A DNA stretch of 64,000 nt from Thermodesulfovibrio thiophilus DSM 17215 (GCF_000423865.1 NZ_AUIU01000011.1:62001-126000); one strand, 5' to 3'. Positions 18,554-27,951 are shown, counted from the stretch's first letter. Notes: a model not told the origin generated them from the sequence alone. Translations and numbers: made by a program.

Positions 18554-19969
18554 TTAAACTCTGCTGTGAGCAACAATTGCAGCAGATAAAATTACAGATA
18601 AATCAAAGGGGTCTTTTTCTTCTGTATAAAGTAGACTGTTTAATTTTTCTTCAATATATTTTGTACTGAAGTTACCCTTTTTGAAGTCTTCGTCCTCCAT
18701 TATTTTTATATATAACGGAATAGTTGTTTTAACGCCTCTTATAACATACTCACTTAACGCTCGGTGCATTCTTCTTACAACTTCGTCCCAGGTTTTTCCC
18801 CATGCAACAAGTTTTGCTAAAAGAGAATCATAATATGGCTGGACATTATATCCTTCTGTCACATGTCCATCAATTCTTATGCCAAAACCTCCTGGCGAAT
18901 AGTATGAGGTAACGACTCCTGTAGATGGCAAAAAATCATTTAATGGATCTTCAGCATTAATTCTGCATTGTATTGAGTAGCCATCAAGACACACATCTTC
19001 CTGCTTTATTGTAAGAGGCTGACCTGCTGCAATTTTAATCATTGTCTGAACGAGGTCAATTCCTGTTATTTCCTCTGTTATTGTATGTTCAACCTGTATT
19101 CTTGTATTCATCTCAAGAAAGTAGAAGTTTAGTGATTCATCTACAAGAAACTCAACTGTTCCAACATTATCGTAATTAACTGTTTTGGCAAGTTTTTTAG
19201 CTGCATCTCCCATTAGTTGCCTTACTTCTTTTTTTAGTAAAAGCGATGGTGCAATCTCTATTAACTTTTGATGCCTTCTCTGAATTGAGCAGTCTCTTTC
19301 ACCAAGATATATAACATTTCCATACTTATCAGCAACAATCTGGATTTCTACGTGGTGAGGTCTTTCAAGAAATTTTTCAAGAAAAATACGTTCATCCCCA
19401 AATGCTTTTTTAGCTTCTGACATGGCAACCGGAATCTGCCTTTTTAAGGATTCTTCATCATAACAGATTCTTAATCCTCTGCCTCCACCTCCTGCAGTAG
19501 CTTTAATCATCAGAGGAAAGCCTATTTCTTTACCAAGTTTTATTGCATCCTCAATGTTTTTTATTGGCTGTGTACCTGGTAAAATAGGAATGCCGATTGA
19601 TTTTGCAAGCGCTCTTGCTTCAACTTTTAACCCCATTTTTTTAATTGATTCAGGATTTGGACCTATGAATGCAATTCCAGCATCAAGGCATGCTTCTGCA
19701 AACTGCGGATTTTCAGATAAAAATCCATATCCAGGATGAATTGCATCACAACCAGCATTTTTTGCAAGCTCGACAATACCGTAAATATTTAAATAACCCC
19801 TGAGAGGTCCTGGAGTTACAAGATAGGCTTCATCAGCTTTTTTAACATATCTTGCAGTTGCATCAGGTTCGCAGTATATTGCAACTGTCCTTATTCCGAG
19901 CTCTTTGCAGGCTCTGATAATTCTTAATGCAATCTCACCTCTGTTTGCAATTAACACTTTATTAAACAT
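18554..19969 (-). CDS. pycA: Pyruvate carboxylase subunit A (biotin carboxylase)
   Basis: ATP- and bicarbonate-dependent carboxylation of the biotin arm. It has 471 aa. The N-terminal KVLIANRGEIALRIIRA, the glycine-rich ATP loop KATAGGGGRG near 165, the LGERDCSIQRRHQK motif and EMNTRIQVEHTITE are all intact. It is upstream of, and presumably co-transcribed with, pycB. AccC of acetyl-CoA carboxylase is the close alternative; the adjacent carboxyltransferase of pyruvate type decides. It is transcribed divergently from mqnE across a 121-bp gap. Confidence 0.92.
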   Translation of the reverse strand: MFNKVLIANRGEIALRIIRACKELGIRTVAIYCEPDATARYVKKADEAYLVTPGPLRGYLNIYGIVELAKNAGCDAIHPGYGFLSENPQFAEACLDAGIAFIGPNPESIKKMGLKVEARALAKSIGIPILPGTQPIKNIEDAIKLGKEIGFPLMIKATAGGGGRGLRICYDEESLKRQIPVAMSEAKKAFGDERIFLEKFLERPHHVEIQIVADKYGNVIYLGERDCSIQRRHQKLIEIAPSLLLKKEVRQLMGDAAKKLAKTVNYDNVGTVEFLVDESLNFYFLEMNTRIQVEHTITEEITGIDLVQTMIKIAAGQPLTIKQEDVCLDGYSIQCRINAEDPLNDFLPSTGVVTSYYSPGGFGIRIDGHVTEGYNVQPYYDSLLAKLVAWGKTWDEVVRRMHRALSEYVIRGVKTTIPLYIKIMEDEDFKKGNFSTKYIEEKLNSLLYTEEKDPFDLSVILSAAIVAHSRV

Positions 19970-20077
19970 ATTTTCACCTATTTTTAATTTTACCCTGAAC
20001 CTGAAAACAAAGAAGCCGGGTTCAAAGGTAAATTATTAAAATTTTAAATGAATTTTTAAAATAAATCAATGACAATG

Positions 20078-20083
20078 TATAAT
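20078..20083 (+). promoter_or_regulatory. -10 box directly upstream of mqnE
   Basis: TATAAT ends 7 nt before the ATG of mqnE at 20091, so transcription would start at the start codon. There is no Shine-Dalgarno site in the gap. The -35 region at normal spacing (around 20055-20060) is only weakly conserved (TTTAAA). A leaderless mRNA is the simplest reading. Confidence 0.45.
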
Positions 20084-20090
20084 AAAACTG

Positions 20091-21170
20091 ATGCTGGCAC
20101 AAATTGAGCGAAAAATAGTGAATGGAGAAAGAATTAACGAAGAAGAGGCCATATTTCTTTTCAACTCTGATGAAATTCACATAATAGGTCAGCTTGCTGA
20201 CGAAGTTTCAAAAAGAATTAACCATAATAGAGTTTACTTCATTATAAACAGGCATATAAATCCAACCAATATCTGCATTAATCGCTGTCGTTTCTGTGCG
20301 TTTTCTCGTTCTAAAGGTGAGCCTGGAGCATATGAGATGAGCATTGAAGATATTATACAACGCCTTAAAGAGGCTGAACAGAGTTCTCAACATATTTCAG
20401 AGGTTCATATTGTCTCTGGGTTACATCCTGAATGGAGTTTCGAAGATTATCTTAATATAATTTCGGCAATTAAAAAGGAGTTTCCATCTATTGGAATAAA
20501 GGCATTCACAGCAGTTGAAGTTGATTATTTTGCAAGGCTCTCTGGATTAACTCTTGAACAAACTCTTTTAAGGCTCAAAGAAGCAGGTGTTGATATAATG
20601 CCAGGAGGCGGAGCTGAGATTTTTAATCAAGATGTAAGAAACAGGATATGTCCTGAAAAAATATCGGGCGAAAGATGGCTTGAAGTTATAAAAACTGCGC
20701 ATGCTCTTGGAATAAAAACCAATGCAACGATGCTTTACGGACATCTCGAGTCTTACGAACACAGAGTTGAACATCTTTTCAGGCTCAGAAGTCTTCAGGA
20801 TGAGACAGAGGGGTTTCTTGCGTTTATTCCATTGAGTTACCAACCTGAAAATAATGATATAAAAGTTCCATATCCATCTGGAATAGATGACCTTAAAACA
20901 ATTGCTGTATCAAGGCTTGTTCTTGATAACATTCCGCATGTAAAGGCTTACTGGATAATGCTTGGAGAAAAGCTTGCCCAGGTTGCTTTGCTCTTTGGCG
21001 CAGACTGTCTTGAAGGAACTGTTATAGATGAGAAAGTTGCTCATTTTGCAGGCGCCCGGTCAAAGCATGGAGTTTCAGTTTATGAACTTGTTCATACAAT
21101 CAAAGAAGCAGGTAGAATACCTGCAGAAAGGGATACATTTTACAATATTTTGCGAATATGGCAAGATTAA
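20091..21170 (+). CDS. mqnE: Aminofutalosine synthase (radical SAM)
   Basis: Radical SAM enzyme that joins the MqnA product, 3-enolpyruvyl-benzoate, to the adenosyl radical to give aminofutalosine in menaquinone synthesis. It has 359 aa. Cluster ligands are C62, C66 and C69 (ICINRCRFC). Other motifs are KAFTAVEVDYFARLSG, PGGGAEIF and LQDETEGFLAFIPL, all characteristic of MqnE rather than MqnC or CofH. Its end overlaps mqnC by 13 nt. The pair, with mqnA in the same cluster, fixes the pathway. Confidence 0.94.
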   Translation: MLAQIERKIVNGERINEEEAIFLFNSDEIHIIGQLADEVSKRINHNRVYFIINRHINPTNICINRCRFCAFSRSKGEPGAYEMSIEDIIQRLKEAEQSSQHISEVHIVSGLHPEWSFEDYLNIISAIKKEFPSIGIKAFTAVEVDYFARLSGLTLEQTLLRLKEAGVDIMPGGGAEIFNQDVRNRICPEKISGERWLEVIKTAHALGIKTNATMLYGHLESYEHRVEHLFRLRSLQDETEGFLAFIPLSYQPENNDIKVPYPSGIDDLKTIAVSRLVLDNIPHVKAYWIMLGEKLAQVALLFGADCLEGTVIDEKVAHFAGARSKHGVSVYELVHTIKEAGRIPAERDTFYNILRIWQD

Positions 21171-22201
21171 ATAAGTCTGAAGCAATACAGATGCTTAAAG
21201 AAGCATCAATTTTTGAATTCGGTAAAACAGCTGATACTGTGAGAAAAACACTGCATCCTCAGGGTATTGTTACATTTATTGTTGATAGAAACATTAATTA
21301 TACAAATATCTGCATTAATCACTGTCTTTTTTGTGCTTTCTGGAGGACTAAAGACCATCCAGAAGCCTATGTAATATCAAAACAGGAGCTTGCCCGGAAA
21401 ATTGAAGAAACAATTGATCAAGGAGGCACTCAGATACTACTTCAGGGCGGTGTTAATCCTGATTTAGGATTGGATTTTTATATTGAGATGCTCAGGTTTA
21501 TAAAAGAAAATTTTAAAATTCATGTTCACGGTTTCTCTCCTCCTGAGATTTATTTCCTTTCTCAGAAGGAAGGTTTATCAATAAGAGAAATCCTTAAAAG
21601 ATTAAAGGATGCAGGACTTGACTCAATTCCAGGAGGTGGAGCTGAGATTTTAAGTGATAGAGTAAGAATGAGACAATCACCAAATAAAATTAATTCCAAA
21701 CAGTGGCTTGATGTGATGCGAGAGGCTCACGTGCTGGGCATGAAAAGCTCGGCAACAATGATGTTTGGCAGTTTGGATGAAGATGAAGATGTAGTTGAAC
21801 ACCTTGAAGCCGTGAGAAGTCTTCAGGATGAGACAGGCGGATTTACAGCATTTATTCCATGGAGCTTTCAACCATGGAATACAGATCTTAAAAAAGAAAA
21901 CTCAGAGCTTATGCCAGCAGGTGCTATAAAATATCTAAAGGTTCTTGCATTAAGTAGAATTTATCTTGATAACGTCAAAAATATTCAGGTTTCTTGGGTC
22001 ACTCAGGGAGTCAAGATTGCTCAGGTTGGACTTCGTTTTGGAGCAAATGATTTCGGTTCAACCATGCTTGAGGAAAATGTTGTCAAAGCAGCAGGTGTTT
22101 GCTATAGAGTTAGCATGGACGAATTGATTCAGGCAATACGTTCAGCAGGATTCAAGCCATGCCAGAGGGATACATTTTACAATATTTTAAAGTTTTTATA
22201 A
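21158..22201 (+). CDS. mqnC: Cyclic dehypoxanthine futalosine synthase (radical SAM)
   Basis: Radical SAM cyclase that converts dehypoxanthine futalosine to the cyclic form in menaquinone synthesis. It has 347 aa. Cluster ligands are C52, C56 and C59 (ICINHCLFC). It carries the MqnC-type QGGTQILLQGGVNPDLG, HGFSPPEIYFL, PGGGAEIL and AFIPWSFQPWNT motifs. It is a paralogue of the upstream mqnE; the two genes share an identical 23-nt stretch near their 3' ends. It overlaps mqnE by 13 nt, so the two enzymes are probably made in step. Confidence 0.94.
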   Translation: MARLNKSEAIQMLKEASIFEFGKTADTVRKTLHPQGIVTFIVDRNINYTNICINHCLFCAFWRTKDHPEAYVISKQELARKIEETIDQGGTQILLQGGVNPDLGLDFYIEMLRFIKENFKIHVHGFSPPEIYFLSQKEGLSIREILKRLKDAGLDSIPGGGAEILSDRVRMRQSPNKINSKQWLDVMREAHVLGMKSSATMMFGSLDEDEDVVEHLEAVRSLQDETGGFTAFIPWSFQPWNTDLKKENSELMPAGAIKYLKVLALSRIYLDNVKNIQVSWVTQGVKIAQVGLRFGANDFGSTMLEENVVKAAGVCYRVSMDELIQAIRSAGFKPCQRDTFYNILKFL

Positions 22202-22246
22202 TTAAATAAATGAAGTTTTAATAATGTTTTGGATTAGGAGGATTTT

Positions 22247-23188
22247 ATGAGTGAGCTTTTTGATGTAATTATTATCGGAGGAGGACCAGCAGGGCTTACA
22301 GCAGGCATTTACTCTGCAAGAGCGAATTTGAAAACATTAATTATTGATAAATCAAAAACTACAGGAGCACTCGCCCATGCATCCTTAATTGAAAACTATC
22401 CAGGACTTGAAAAACCTCTTTCAGGAATGGAACTTCTTCAGAGAATGCACACTCAGACTTTATCTTTTGGCGTTCAATACAGAGAAGAACAGGTTATAGG
22501 TGTAAATCTGATTTCAGAAACAAAGGAAATAATAACCATGCAGAGTTCTTATTCGGGAAAAGCTGTAATAATAGCAACAGGTGCTATGGGACGAAAACCA
22601 TCCATAAAAGGAGAAGGAGAGTTTCTTGGAAGAGGTGTAAGTTACTGTGCTGTATGTGATGCGCCCTTTTTTAGAGGTAAAAAGGTTGCTGTTCTTGGAG
22701 ACAGTGAAGAAGCTGTAAAAGAAGCGCTGTATTTAACAGAATTTGTAGATATCTGTTATTTAATCACTCCTTCAACTTCTTTAAAGGTTGACTCAGGCCA
22801 TCCCATTTACTCCAATGAAAAAATACAGATACTCAAAGGTCACTCTATCAAGGAGATTTCAGGAACTGATTCTGTTACAGGAATTGTTTTGAAAGATCGA
22901 GATGGTAATGAAAAAATTATTGATTTATCAGGAGTTTTTGTCTATATAGCGGGATCTCAGCCTGTAATAGACTTTCTTGCAGAGGCATTAAAAGTTGATG
23001 AAAGAGGATTCATTGTGGCGGATGAATTCATGCAGACATCTATCCAGGGAGTTTTCGCTGCAGGCGATGTGGCAAGTCCTCATGTGAGGCAGGTTGTGGT
23101 TGCCTGTGCTCAGGGAGCCATAGCTGCACTCAGTGCTGAAAAGCATATAAGAGGAAGAAAAAATATAAAATCAGACTGGCATGGTTGA
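22247..23188 (+). CDS. Thioredoxin reductase-like flavoprotein with altered NADPH site
   Basis: FAD-dependent disulfide reductase fold, 313 aa. The FAD motif is GGGPAG at 11-16 and the redox disulfide is C134-A-V-C137. The C-terminal GVFAAGDVA FAD motif is present. The second nucleotide site departs from NADPH-using TrxB: the usual GxGxxA is GDSEEA, and the HRRxxxR motif that binds the 2'-phosphate is missing (LITPSTS). The early GGQ loop is also changed (TTGALAHASLIENYPG). It may use NADH, ferredoxin or another donor, as in FFTR-type reductases, or act on another disulfide. A thioredoxin gene lies about 9 kb away. AGGAGG precedes the ATG. Confidence 0.82.
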   Translation: MSELFDVIIIGGGPAGLTAGIYSARANLKTLIIDKSKTTGALAHASLIENYPGLEKPLSGMELLQRMHTQTLSFGVQYREEQVIGVNLISETKEIITMQSSYSGKAVIIATGAMGRKPSIKGEGEFLGRGVSYCAVCDAPFFRGKKVAVLGDSEEAVKEALYLTEFVDICYLITPSTSLKVDSGHPIYSNEKIQILKGHSIKEISGTDSVTGIVLKDRDGNEKIIDLSGVFVYIAGSQPVIDFLAEALKVDERGFIVADEFMQTSIQGVFAAGDVASPHVRQVVVACAQGAIAALSAEKHIRGRKNIKSDWHG

Positions 23189-23600
23189 TAGCATGAAAGG
23201 AAATGGCGATAACTGGAGAGGGCAGGCTTTTGAAGAGATGCTTTTTGATTATCTTGACAATGGCTACCTTGAAAACATCATTACATTTTTTGAGCATGAT
23301 CCAGAGCAAATTTATTTAATTCCAAAGATGATAAAAGATGAAAGAATTAGAATTAAAGTGGGAGCAATTGCGATAATTGAAGAGATAAAAGAGAAAAATC
23401 CTGAAGTTTTGAAAAAAATTGTTCCTTCATTAATTGATTTGCTTGAATCATCAGAAAAAAATATTCGTGGTGATGCTGCTTATGCTCTTGAGATAATAGC
23501 TGATCCTGACTCAAGAGATGCTCTTTTAGAAGCACTCAACAAAGAACAAGATACTCAGGTTAGAGAATTTATCGAAGATGCTCTTAAAAGCATAACATGA
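23181..23600 (+). CDS. HEAT-repeat protein, 139 aa
   Basis: Small soluble protein made of helical repeats. The second half fits HEAT/PBS-lyase repeats (NIRGDAAYALEIIADPDSRD and QVREFIEDALKSI). The first half is acidic and helical. There are no catalytic motifs. It overlaps the flavoprotein upstream by 8 nt and archease downstream by 4 nt, so it belongs to this operon. An ATG at 23193 is an alternative start. HEAT proteins are usually scaffolds; a link to the reductase or to the RNA-ligase pair is only suggested by position. Confidence 0.75.
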   Translation: MVDSMKGNGDNWRGQAFEEMLFDYLDNGYLENIITFFEHDPEQIYLIPKMIKDERIRIKVGAIAIIEEIKEKNPEVLKKIVPSLIDLLESSEKNIRGDAAYALEIIADPDSRDALLEALNKEQDTQVREFIEDALKSIT

Positions 23601-24007
23601 GTTATCAGGTAATAGATGTTTTGGGAGATGTTGGACTCAGGGCAGAAGGAAGAAGTTGTGAAGAATGTTTTATAAATGCTGGATTGGGATTGTACAGTCT
23701 TATAACTGACTTAAATCTTATAGAACAAAAAGAAACAAAAGAGTTTGAACTATCAGCAGAAACACTTGAAGACCTGCTTGTAAGTTTTCTTAATGAACTG
23801 ATTTTTATTTTTGATACTTCCGGATTTATTGGAAATTCAATTGAAGTTGATATCGAAAATAACATCATTAAAGTCAAAATCCATGGAGAGGTCTTTGATC
23901 CTAAAAAACATGAAAGAAGACTTCTGGTAAAAGCAGCAACATACCATAACCTCGTTGTCAAACAGGAAAACAATCACTGGATAGCAGAGATAATTTTTGA
24001 TATTTAA
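23597..24007 (+). CDS. Archease
   Basis: Small acidic protein (136 aa) that activates the RtcB RNA ligase by promoting guanylylation and multiple turnover. Family features are the N-terminal LGDVGLRAEG with the metal-binding Asp, EDLLVSFLNELIFIFD in the middle and a C-terminal VKAATYHNLVV strand. It lies 81 nt upstream of rtcB on the same strand, the expected partnership. The start ATG overlaps the HEAT gene stop. The call rests on fold motifs and the neighbour. Confidence 0.88.
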   Translation: MSYQVIDVLGDVGLRAEGRSCEECFINAGLGLYSLITDLNLIEQKETKEFELSAETLEDLLVSFLNELIFIFDTSGFIGNSIEVDIENNIIKVKIHGEVFDPKKHERRLLVKAATYHNLVVKQENNHWIAEIIFDI

Positions 24008-24088
24008 AGATATAATAATTTTAGAGATTTGTAATGAATGGATTGAATTAAAAGAAGATTTGTTGATATGGCAGGATAGGAGGTATAT

Positions 24089-25537
24089 ATGCCGAAAATA
24101 GATGGAACAGTAAGAATAGATTCATACAGAATTCAAATTCCAAAAGGATTTGTTTCAGGTATGAGAACAGACGGCATAGTATACGTTGATGAAATTCTGG
24201 AAGAAGAACTGGAAGTTGACTCAGTGCGTCAGGTGGCCAATGTTGCAACCTTGCCAGGAATTGTTGGTAATTCGCTGGCAATGCCTGATATTCATACAGG
24301 ATACGGATTCCCTATTGGCGGAGTTGCTGCTTTCAATGTAGATGAAGGAATTATCTCTCCAGGTGGTGTTGGCTATGATATAAACTGCGGAGTAAGACTT
24401 CTCAGGAGTAATTTAACGCGTAAAGATGTTGAGTCAAAACTTGAGGATTTGGCCAATCTTCTTTATACCCATATACCTTCCGGAGTTGGTTCAACAGGAA
24501 AGATAAAGCTAGCACCAAAGGATGCAGAGGATGTTGTGCGTAAGGGTGCAATATGGGCTGTTGAGCAGGGATATGGTGAGGCAGATGATCTTCAGAGAAT
24601 TGAATCAAACGGATGCCTTGAAGGTGCTGATCCGGATGTTATCAGCCAAAAAGCGTATGAAAGAGGAAAGGCTCAGCAGGGTACTCTTGGTTCAGGCAAC
24701 CATTTTCTTGAAGTTCAATATGTTGCTGATGTATATGAACCAGAAGTTGCAACAGCAATGGGACTTTTCAAGGGTCAAATCACAGTGATGATTCATAGTG
24801 GTTCAAGAGGATTCGGGCATCAGATATGTGATGATTATGTAAGATTTATGTTGCAGTCATCTAAAAAATACAGGATAGAACTTCCTGACAGAGAGCTTGC
24901 ATGTGCTCCATTTAAAAGTCCAGAAGGACAGAGATATTTCTCTGCGATGAAGGGAGCTGCAAATTATGCATGGGCAAATAGACAGTGCCTTATGCACTGG
25001 ACAAGAGAAGTATTTTTAAAGCTTTTTAAACTCTCTCCAAGAGAACTTGGAATGAAAGTTGTTTTTGATGTTGCTCATAACATTGCAAAGGAAGAGCTGC
25101 ATACAGTAAATAACAAAAAAATGCGTTTAATTGTTCATAGAAAAGGTGCAACAAGAGCTTTTCCGAAAAATCACCCTGAGTTGCCGGATTGCTATCAAGA
25201 TATTGGTCAACCAGTAATCATTCCTGGAGATATGGGAAGAGCTTCCTTTGTTCTGGTTGGATTAGAGAAGGCAATGCAGGAGACATTTGGTTCAACCTGC
25301 CATGGTGCAGGAAGAGTTCTCAGTAGAAATCAGGCAATCAAACAGGCAAAGGGAAGGTCAATAAAGCAAGAAATGGCTGAAAGAGGTATAATTGTTAGAG
25401 CAGCAGGGAAAGAGACTCTTGCAGAGGAGATGCCAGATGCATATAAGGATATCTCAAATGTTGTTGATGTTGTTCACAATGCTGGAATTGCAAAAAAAGT
25501 AGTCAAATTAAAACCACTGGGGGTAATAAAGGGATGA
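24089..25537 (+). CDS. rtcB: RNA-splicing ligase RtcB (3'-phosphate/5'-OH ligase)
   Basis: GTP- and Mn2+-dependent ligase that joins RNA 2',3'-cyclic phosphate or 3'-phosphate ends to 5'-OH ends. It has 482 aa. The metal ligands and guanylylation site appear in YDINCGVRLL, LGSGNHFLEVQ, IHSGSRGFGHQ, VFDVAHNIAKEE and the late CHGAGRVLSRNQA. AGGAGG lies before the ATG. In bacteria rtcB is often an RNA-repair gene; here archease is next door, while a sigma54 regulator (RtcR) is not visible. Its stop overlaps the mqnA start. Confidence 0.96.
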   Translation: MPKIDGTVRIDSYRIQIPKGFVSGMRTDGIVYVDEILEEELEVDSVRQVANVATLPGIVGNSLAMPDIHTGYGFPIGGVAAFNVDEGIISPGGVGYDINCGVRLLRSNLTRKDVESKLEDLANLLYTHIPSGVGSTGKIKLAPKDAEDVVRKGAIWAVEQGYGEADDLQRIESNGCLEGADPDVISQKAYERGKAQQGTLGSGNHFLEVQYVADVYEPEVATAMGLFKGQITVMIHSGSRGFGHQICDDYVRFMLQSSKKYRIELPDRELACAPFKSPEGQRYFSAMKGAANYAWANRQCLMHWTREVFLKLFKLSPRELGMKVVFDVAHNIAKEELHTVNNKKMRLIVHRKGATRAFPKNHPELPDCYQDIGQPVIIPGDMGRASFVLVGLEKAMQETFGSTCHGAGRVLSRNQAIKQAKGRSIKQEMAERGIIVRAAGKETLAEEMPDAYKDISNVVDVVHNAGIAKKVVKLKPLGVIKG

Positions 25538-26319
25538 AGTTAAAAGTTGGCTGGATTCAATATGCCAATGTTTATCCAATATTTTACGTTCTTGAAAGGG
25601 AAAAATTATTGACTGATGATATTCACCTTGTAAAAGGTGTGCCATCTCAACTTAACTGGGCATTAAGAAACAGTCTAATAGATGTGAGCCCTTCTTCTTC
25701 AGTGGAGTATTTACTAAATCAAGAAATTTATGATTATGTTGATGAAATTTGCATAAGTGCGAAAGAGTATGTTGCGAGTGTGCTTTTTTTTAGTAATTAT
25801 GACATAAAAGCTCTTGATGGCAGGAAGATTTTGCTTACAGATCAGTCTGCCACTTCTCATTTACTTTTAAAAGTAATTCTGGAACAATTTGTTCAGGTAA
25901 AGCCAGAATACGATATCTCAGCAGCTCCATATACTGGAGAGTCTTTTTTATTAATAGGAGACGATGCTCTTAAATACAGTAAGTTAAATAAAACTAAAAA
26001 GGTCTATGACCTTGCAAATTTGTGGTATCAATATACAGGATTGCCATTTGTATTTGCTCTTTGGATTGTAAGGAAAGAAGTAACCAGACCAGATTGCGAA
26101 GTTTATAGAGAATATCTGAAATTCCGAGAAAAACTTCTCCATGCAAAAAACAGTTATAGCAAATATTTCAATGAGATGGTAAAAGATTACTATTTAACAG
26201 AGTTTATGACAAAAGATGAAATAGTTTATTACTGGACAGAAAACATGGATTACAATTTAACAGATAAACACAAAGAAAGTTTAAAACTTTTTGAAAAATA
26301 TATTAATTCACTGGCATAA
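25534..26319 (+). CDS. mqnA: Chorismate dehydratase
   Basis: First enzyme of the futalosine route: converts chorismate to 3-enolpyruvyl-benzoate. It has 261 aa and a periplasmic-binding-protein-like fold without a signal peptide. The N-terminal GWIQYANVYPIFYVL, the VSPSSSVEYL substrate loop and LPFVFALWIVRK fit MqnA. The start overlaps the rtcB stop (ATGA). mqnB and mqnD are not in this window. The 3' end overlaps the convergent phosphomutase by 12 nt. Confidence 0.9.
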   Translation: MKLKVGWIQYANVYPIFYVLEREKLLTDDIHLVKGVPSQLNWALRNSLIDVSPSSSVEYLLNQEIYDYVDEICISAKEYVASVLFFSNYDIKALDGRKILLTDQSATSHLLLKVILEQFVQVKPEYDISAAPYTGESFLLIGDDALKYSKLNKTKKVYDLANLWYQYTGLPFVFALWIVRKEVTRPDCEVYREYLKFREKLLHAKNSYSKYFNEMVKDYYLTEFMTKDEIVYYWTENMDYNLTDKHKESLKLFEKYINSLA

Positions 26320-27930
26320 TTGTATTACCAGTTGTTTGGTTTCTTTTATTAAAATATTTTTTTCTTCTTCGGATTTGCCTTCAACATAAATTCTTATTTT
26401 TGGTTCTGTTCCTGATGGACGAATCATTATCCATGAGTTATCTTTAAAAACTATTTTCAATCCGTCAATGGTTATAATGTCAGAGATGCTTTTTTTCAGA
26501 GTTCCTATTTCAAAATTATCTCCTGTTTTAAATTTTTTTGCGAATTCCTGTACCTTTTTCTTTATATGTGGACCGAATTTCTCTCTTGGAAGTTCTATCC
26601 CGGTTCTGTCAGGGAAATATGTTCCATACAGGGATTCGATTTCTTCAAGATAATCACTCAGATTTTTATTCAAAGTGGCCAGCATCTCAATAGCAAGAAG
26701 AACTCCAAAAATTGCATCTTTTTCTAAAACATGCCTTTGAGCTGATATTCCATCGGATTCCTCAAAGGCAACTATTGTTTTAGTTCTGGCATTGGGTAGA
26801 AGATATGGTCTAAAATGTTTGAATCCAACCTTTGTTTCAACAATATCAACTCCAAGTTCTGAAGCTATTGCGTTTACAAAATTACTTGTACCTACACTTT
26901 TTGCAACAACTCCCCGCATATTTTTATGTGTGTAAAGAAAATGAAATGCCATTGCACCAAAATAATTCATGGGTATCTGTCTTTTTAAATCAGCAAAACG
27001 AACTCTATCTCCGTCGGGATCGATTATTGCAGCAAAACCTAAAATATCTTTTGAGGAGCTTTGCTCTCTTAGTTTTGATAGAGCGAGATTGAGATTTGCT
27101 TGACTTGGTTCAGGTGAAAGTCCTTCAAAAAGAGGATCATCATCCTTTCTAAGACATATGAATGTTCCTGGTTTTAACGAAAGTATTTTTGCAAGTTTTC
27201 CTCGACTTGTACCATACATATGGTCAATTGCTATTGATGGTTTATAACGTTCAATGAACTTTGTAATTTTTTCTAAATCAATCACATTTCTTTTTTTGAG
27301 AAATGCAGTATAGAGGTCTGTGAGATTAATATGTTCAACAATTTCTGTATGAGCAATCTTGATTTTTGTTTCTTTTTTCATAAGTTCATTTGCAATGGTT
27401 TCAATTGGTTTTGTAAGTTCTTCAGGAGCCGGACCTCCATCAGATGGATTTAGTTTGAATCCACCATAATTTGGCGGATTATGACTTGGTGTTAGATTTA
27501 TGGAAGCTGCCACACCAAGTTCAACAATTCCAGCAGAAAACTCAGGAGTGGTTGCCTCTCCAGCATAGTAGCACTTTACTCCTTCTGACTGAATAACTCC
27601 AATTATTTCATATGCAAACTCTCTGCCTAGAATCCTAGTGTCATGTCCAACAATAACTCCTCTTTTTTTAAACTCATTAAAAGAATTCACTCCTATTGCT
27701 TTTAAAATGCTTTTATCTTCACTTTTAACAGCTTCAATTATTGCATGAGCAAGAATCCTTACATTATGCATTGTAAAATCAGAGCCTATTTCTCCGCGCC
27801 AGCCTGATGTTCCAAAGTGAATCTCTGCTGGATTATTATTTTCTTTGGCGAGCTTTTCAATATCTTTGAGAAGGTTTTTTTTAGTCGCTGGATTATCTAA
27901 AATTTCCTTCCATAACTCAGATGCGTTCAT
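26308..27930 (-). CDS. Phosphohexomutase (phosphoglucomutase/phosphomannomutase family)
   Basis: Interconverts hexose 1- and 6-phosphates for sugar-nucleotide supply. It has 540 aa. The phosphoserine loop is LTPSHNPPNYGGFKL, the Mg2+ loop DPDGDRVRFA, the sugar-specificity loop EESDGIS and the phosphate-binding loop RPSGTEPKIRIY. The lengthened N-terminus (ATKKNLLKDIEKLAKENNN) and GTSGWRGEIG are typical of the PgmB/alpha-PGM-like branch. AAGGAG lies before the ATG. It precedes no obvious partner; a second family member, glmM, lies at the right edge of the window, so this one is not GlmM. Confidence 0.9.
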   Translation of the reverse strand: MNASELWKEILDNPATKKNLLKDIEKLAKENNNPAEIHFGTSGWRGEIGSDFTMHNVRILAHAIIEAVKSEDKSILKAIGVNSFNEFKKRGVIVGHDTRILGREFAYEIIGVIQSEGVKCYYAGEATTPEFSAGIVELGVAASINLTPSHNPPNYGGFKLNPSDGGPAPEELTKPIETIANELMKKETKIKIAHTEIVEHINLTDLYTAFLKKRNVIDLEKITKFIERYKPSIAIDHMYGTSRGKLAKILSLKPGTFICLRKDDDPLFEGLSPEPSQANLNLALSKLREQSSSKDILGFAAIIDPDGDRVRFADLKRQIPMNYFGAMAFHFLYTHKNMRGVVAKSVGTSNFVNAIASELGVDIVETKVGFKHFRPYLLPNARTKTIVAFEESDGISAQRHVLEKDAIFGVLLAIEMLATLNKNLSDYLEEIESLYGTYFPDRTGIELPREKFGPHIKKKVQEFAKKFKTGDNFEIGTLKKSISDIITIDGLKIVFKDNSWIMIRPSGTEPKIRIYVEGKSEEEKNILIKETKQLVIQLCQ

Positions 27931-27951
27931 AAAGAACTCCTTGATTTTTTA

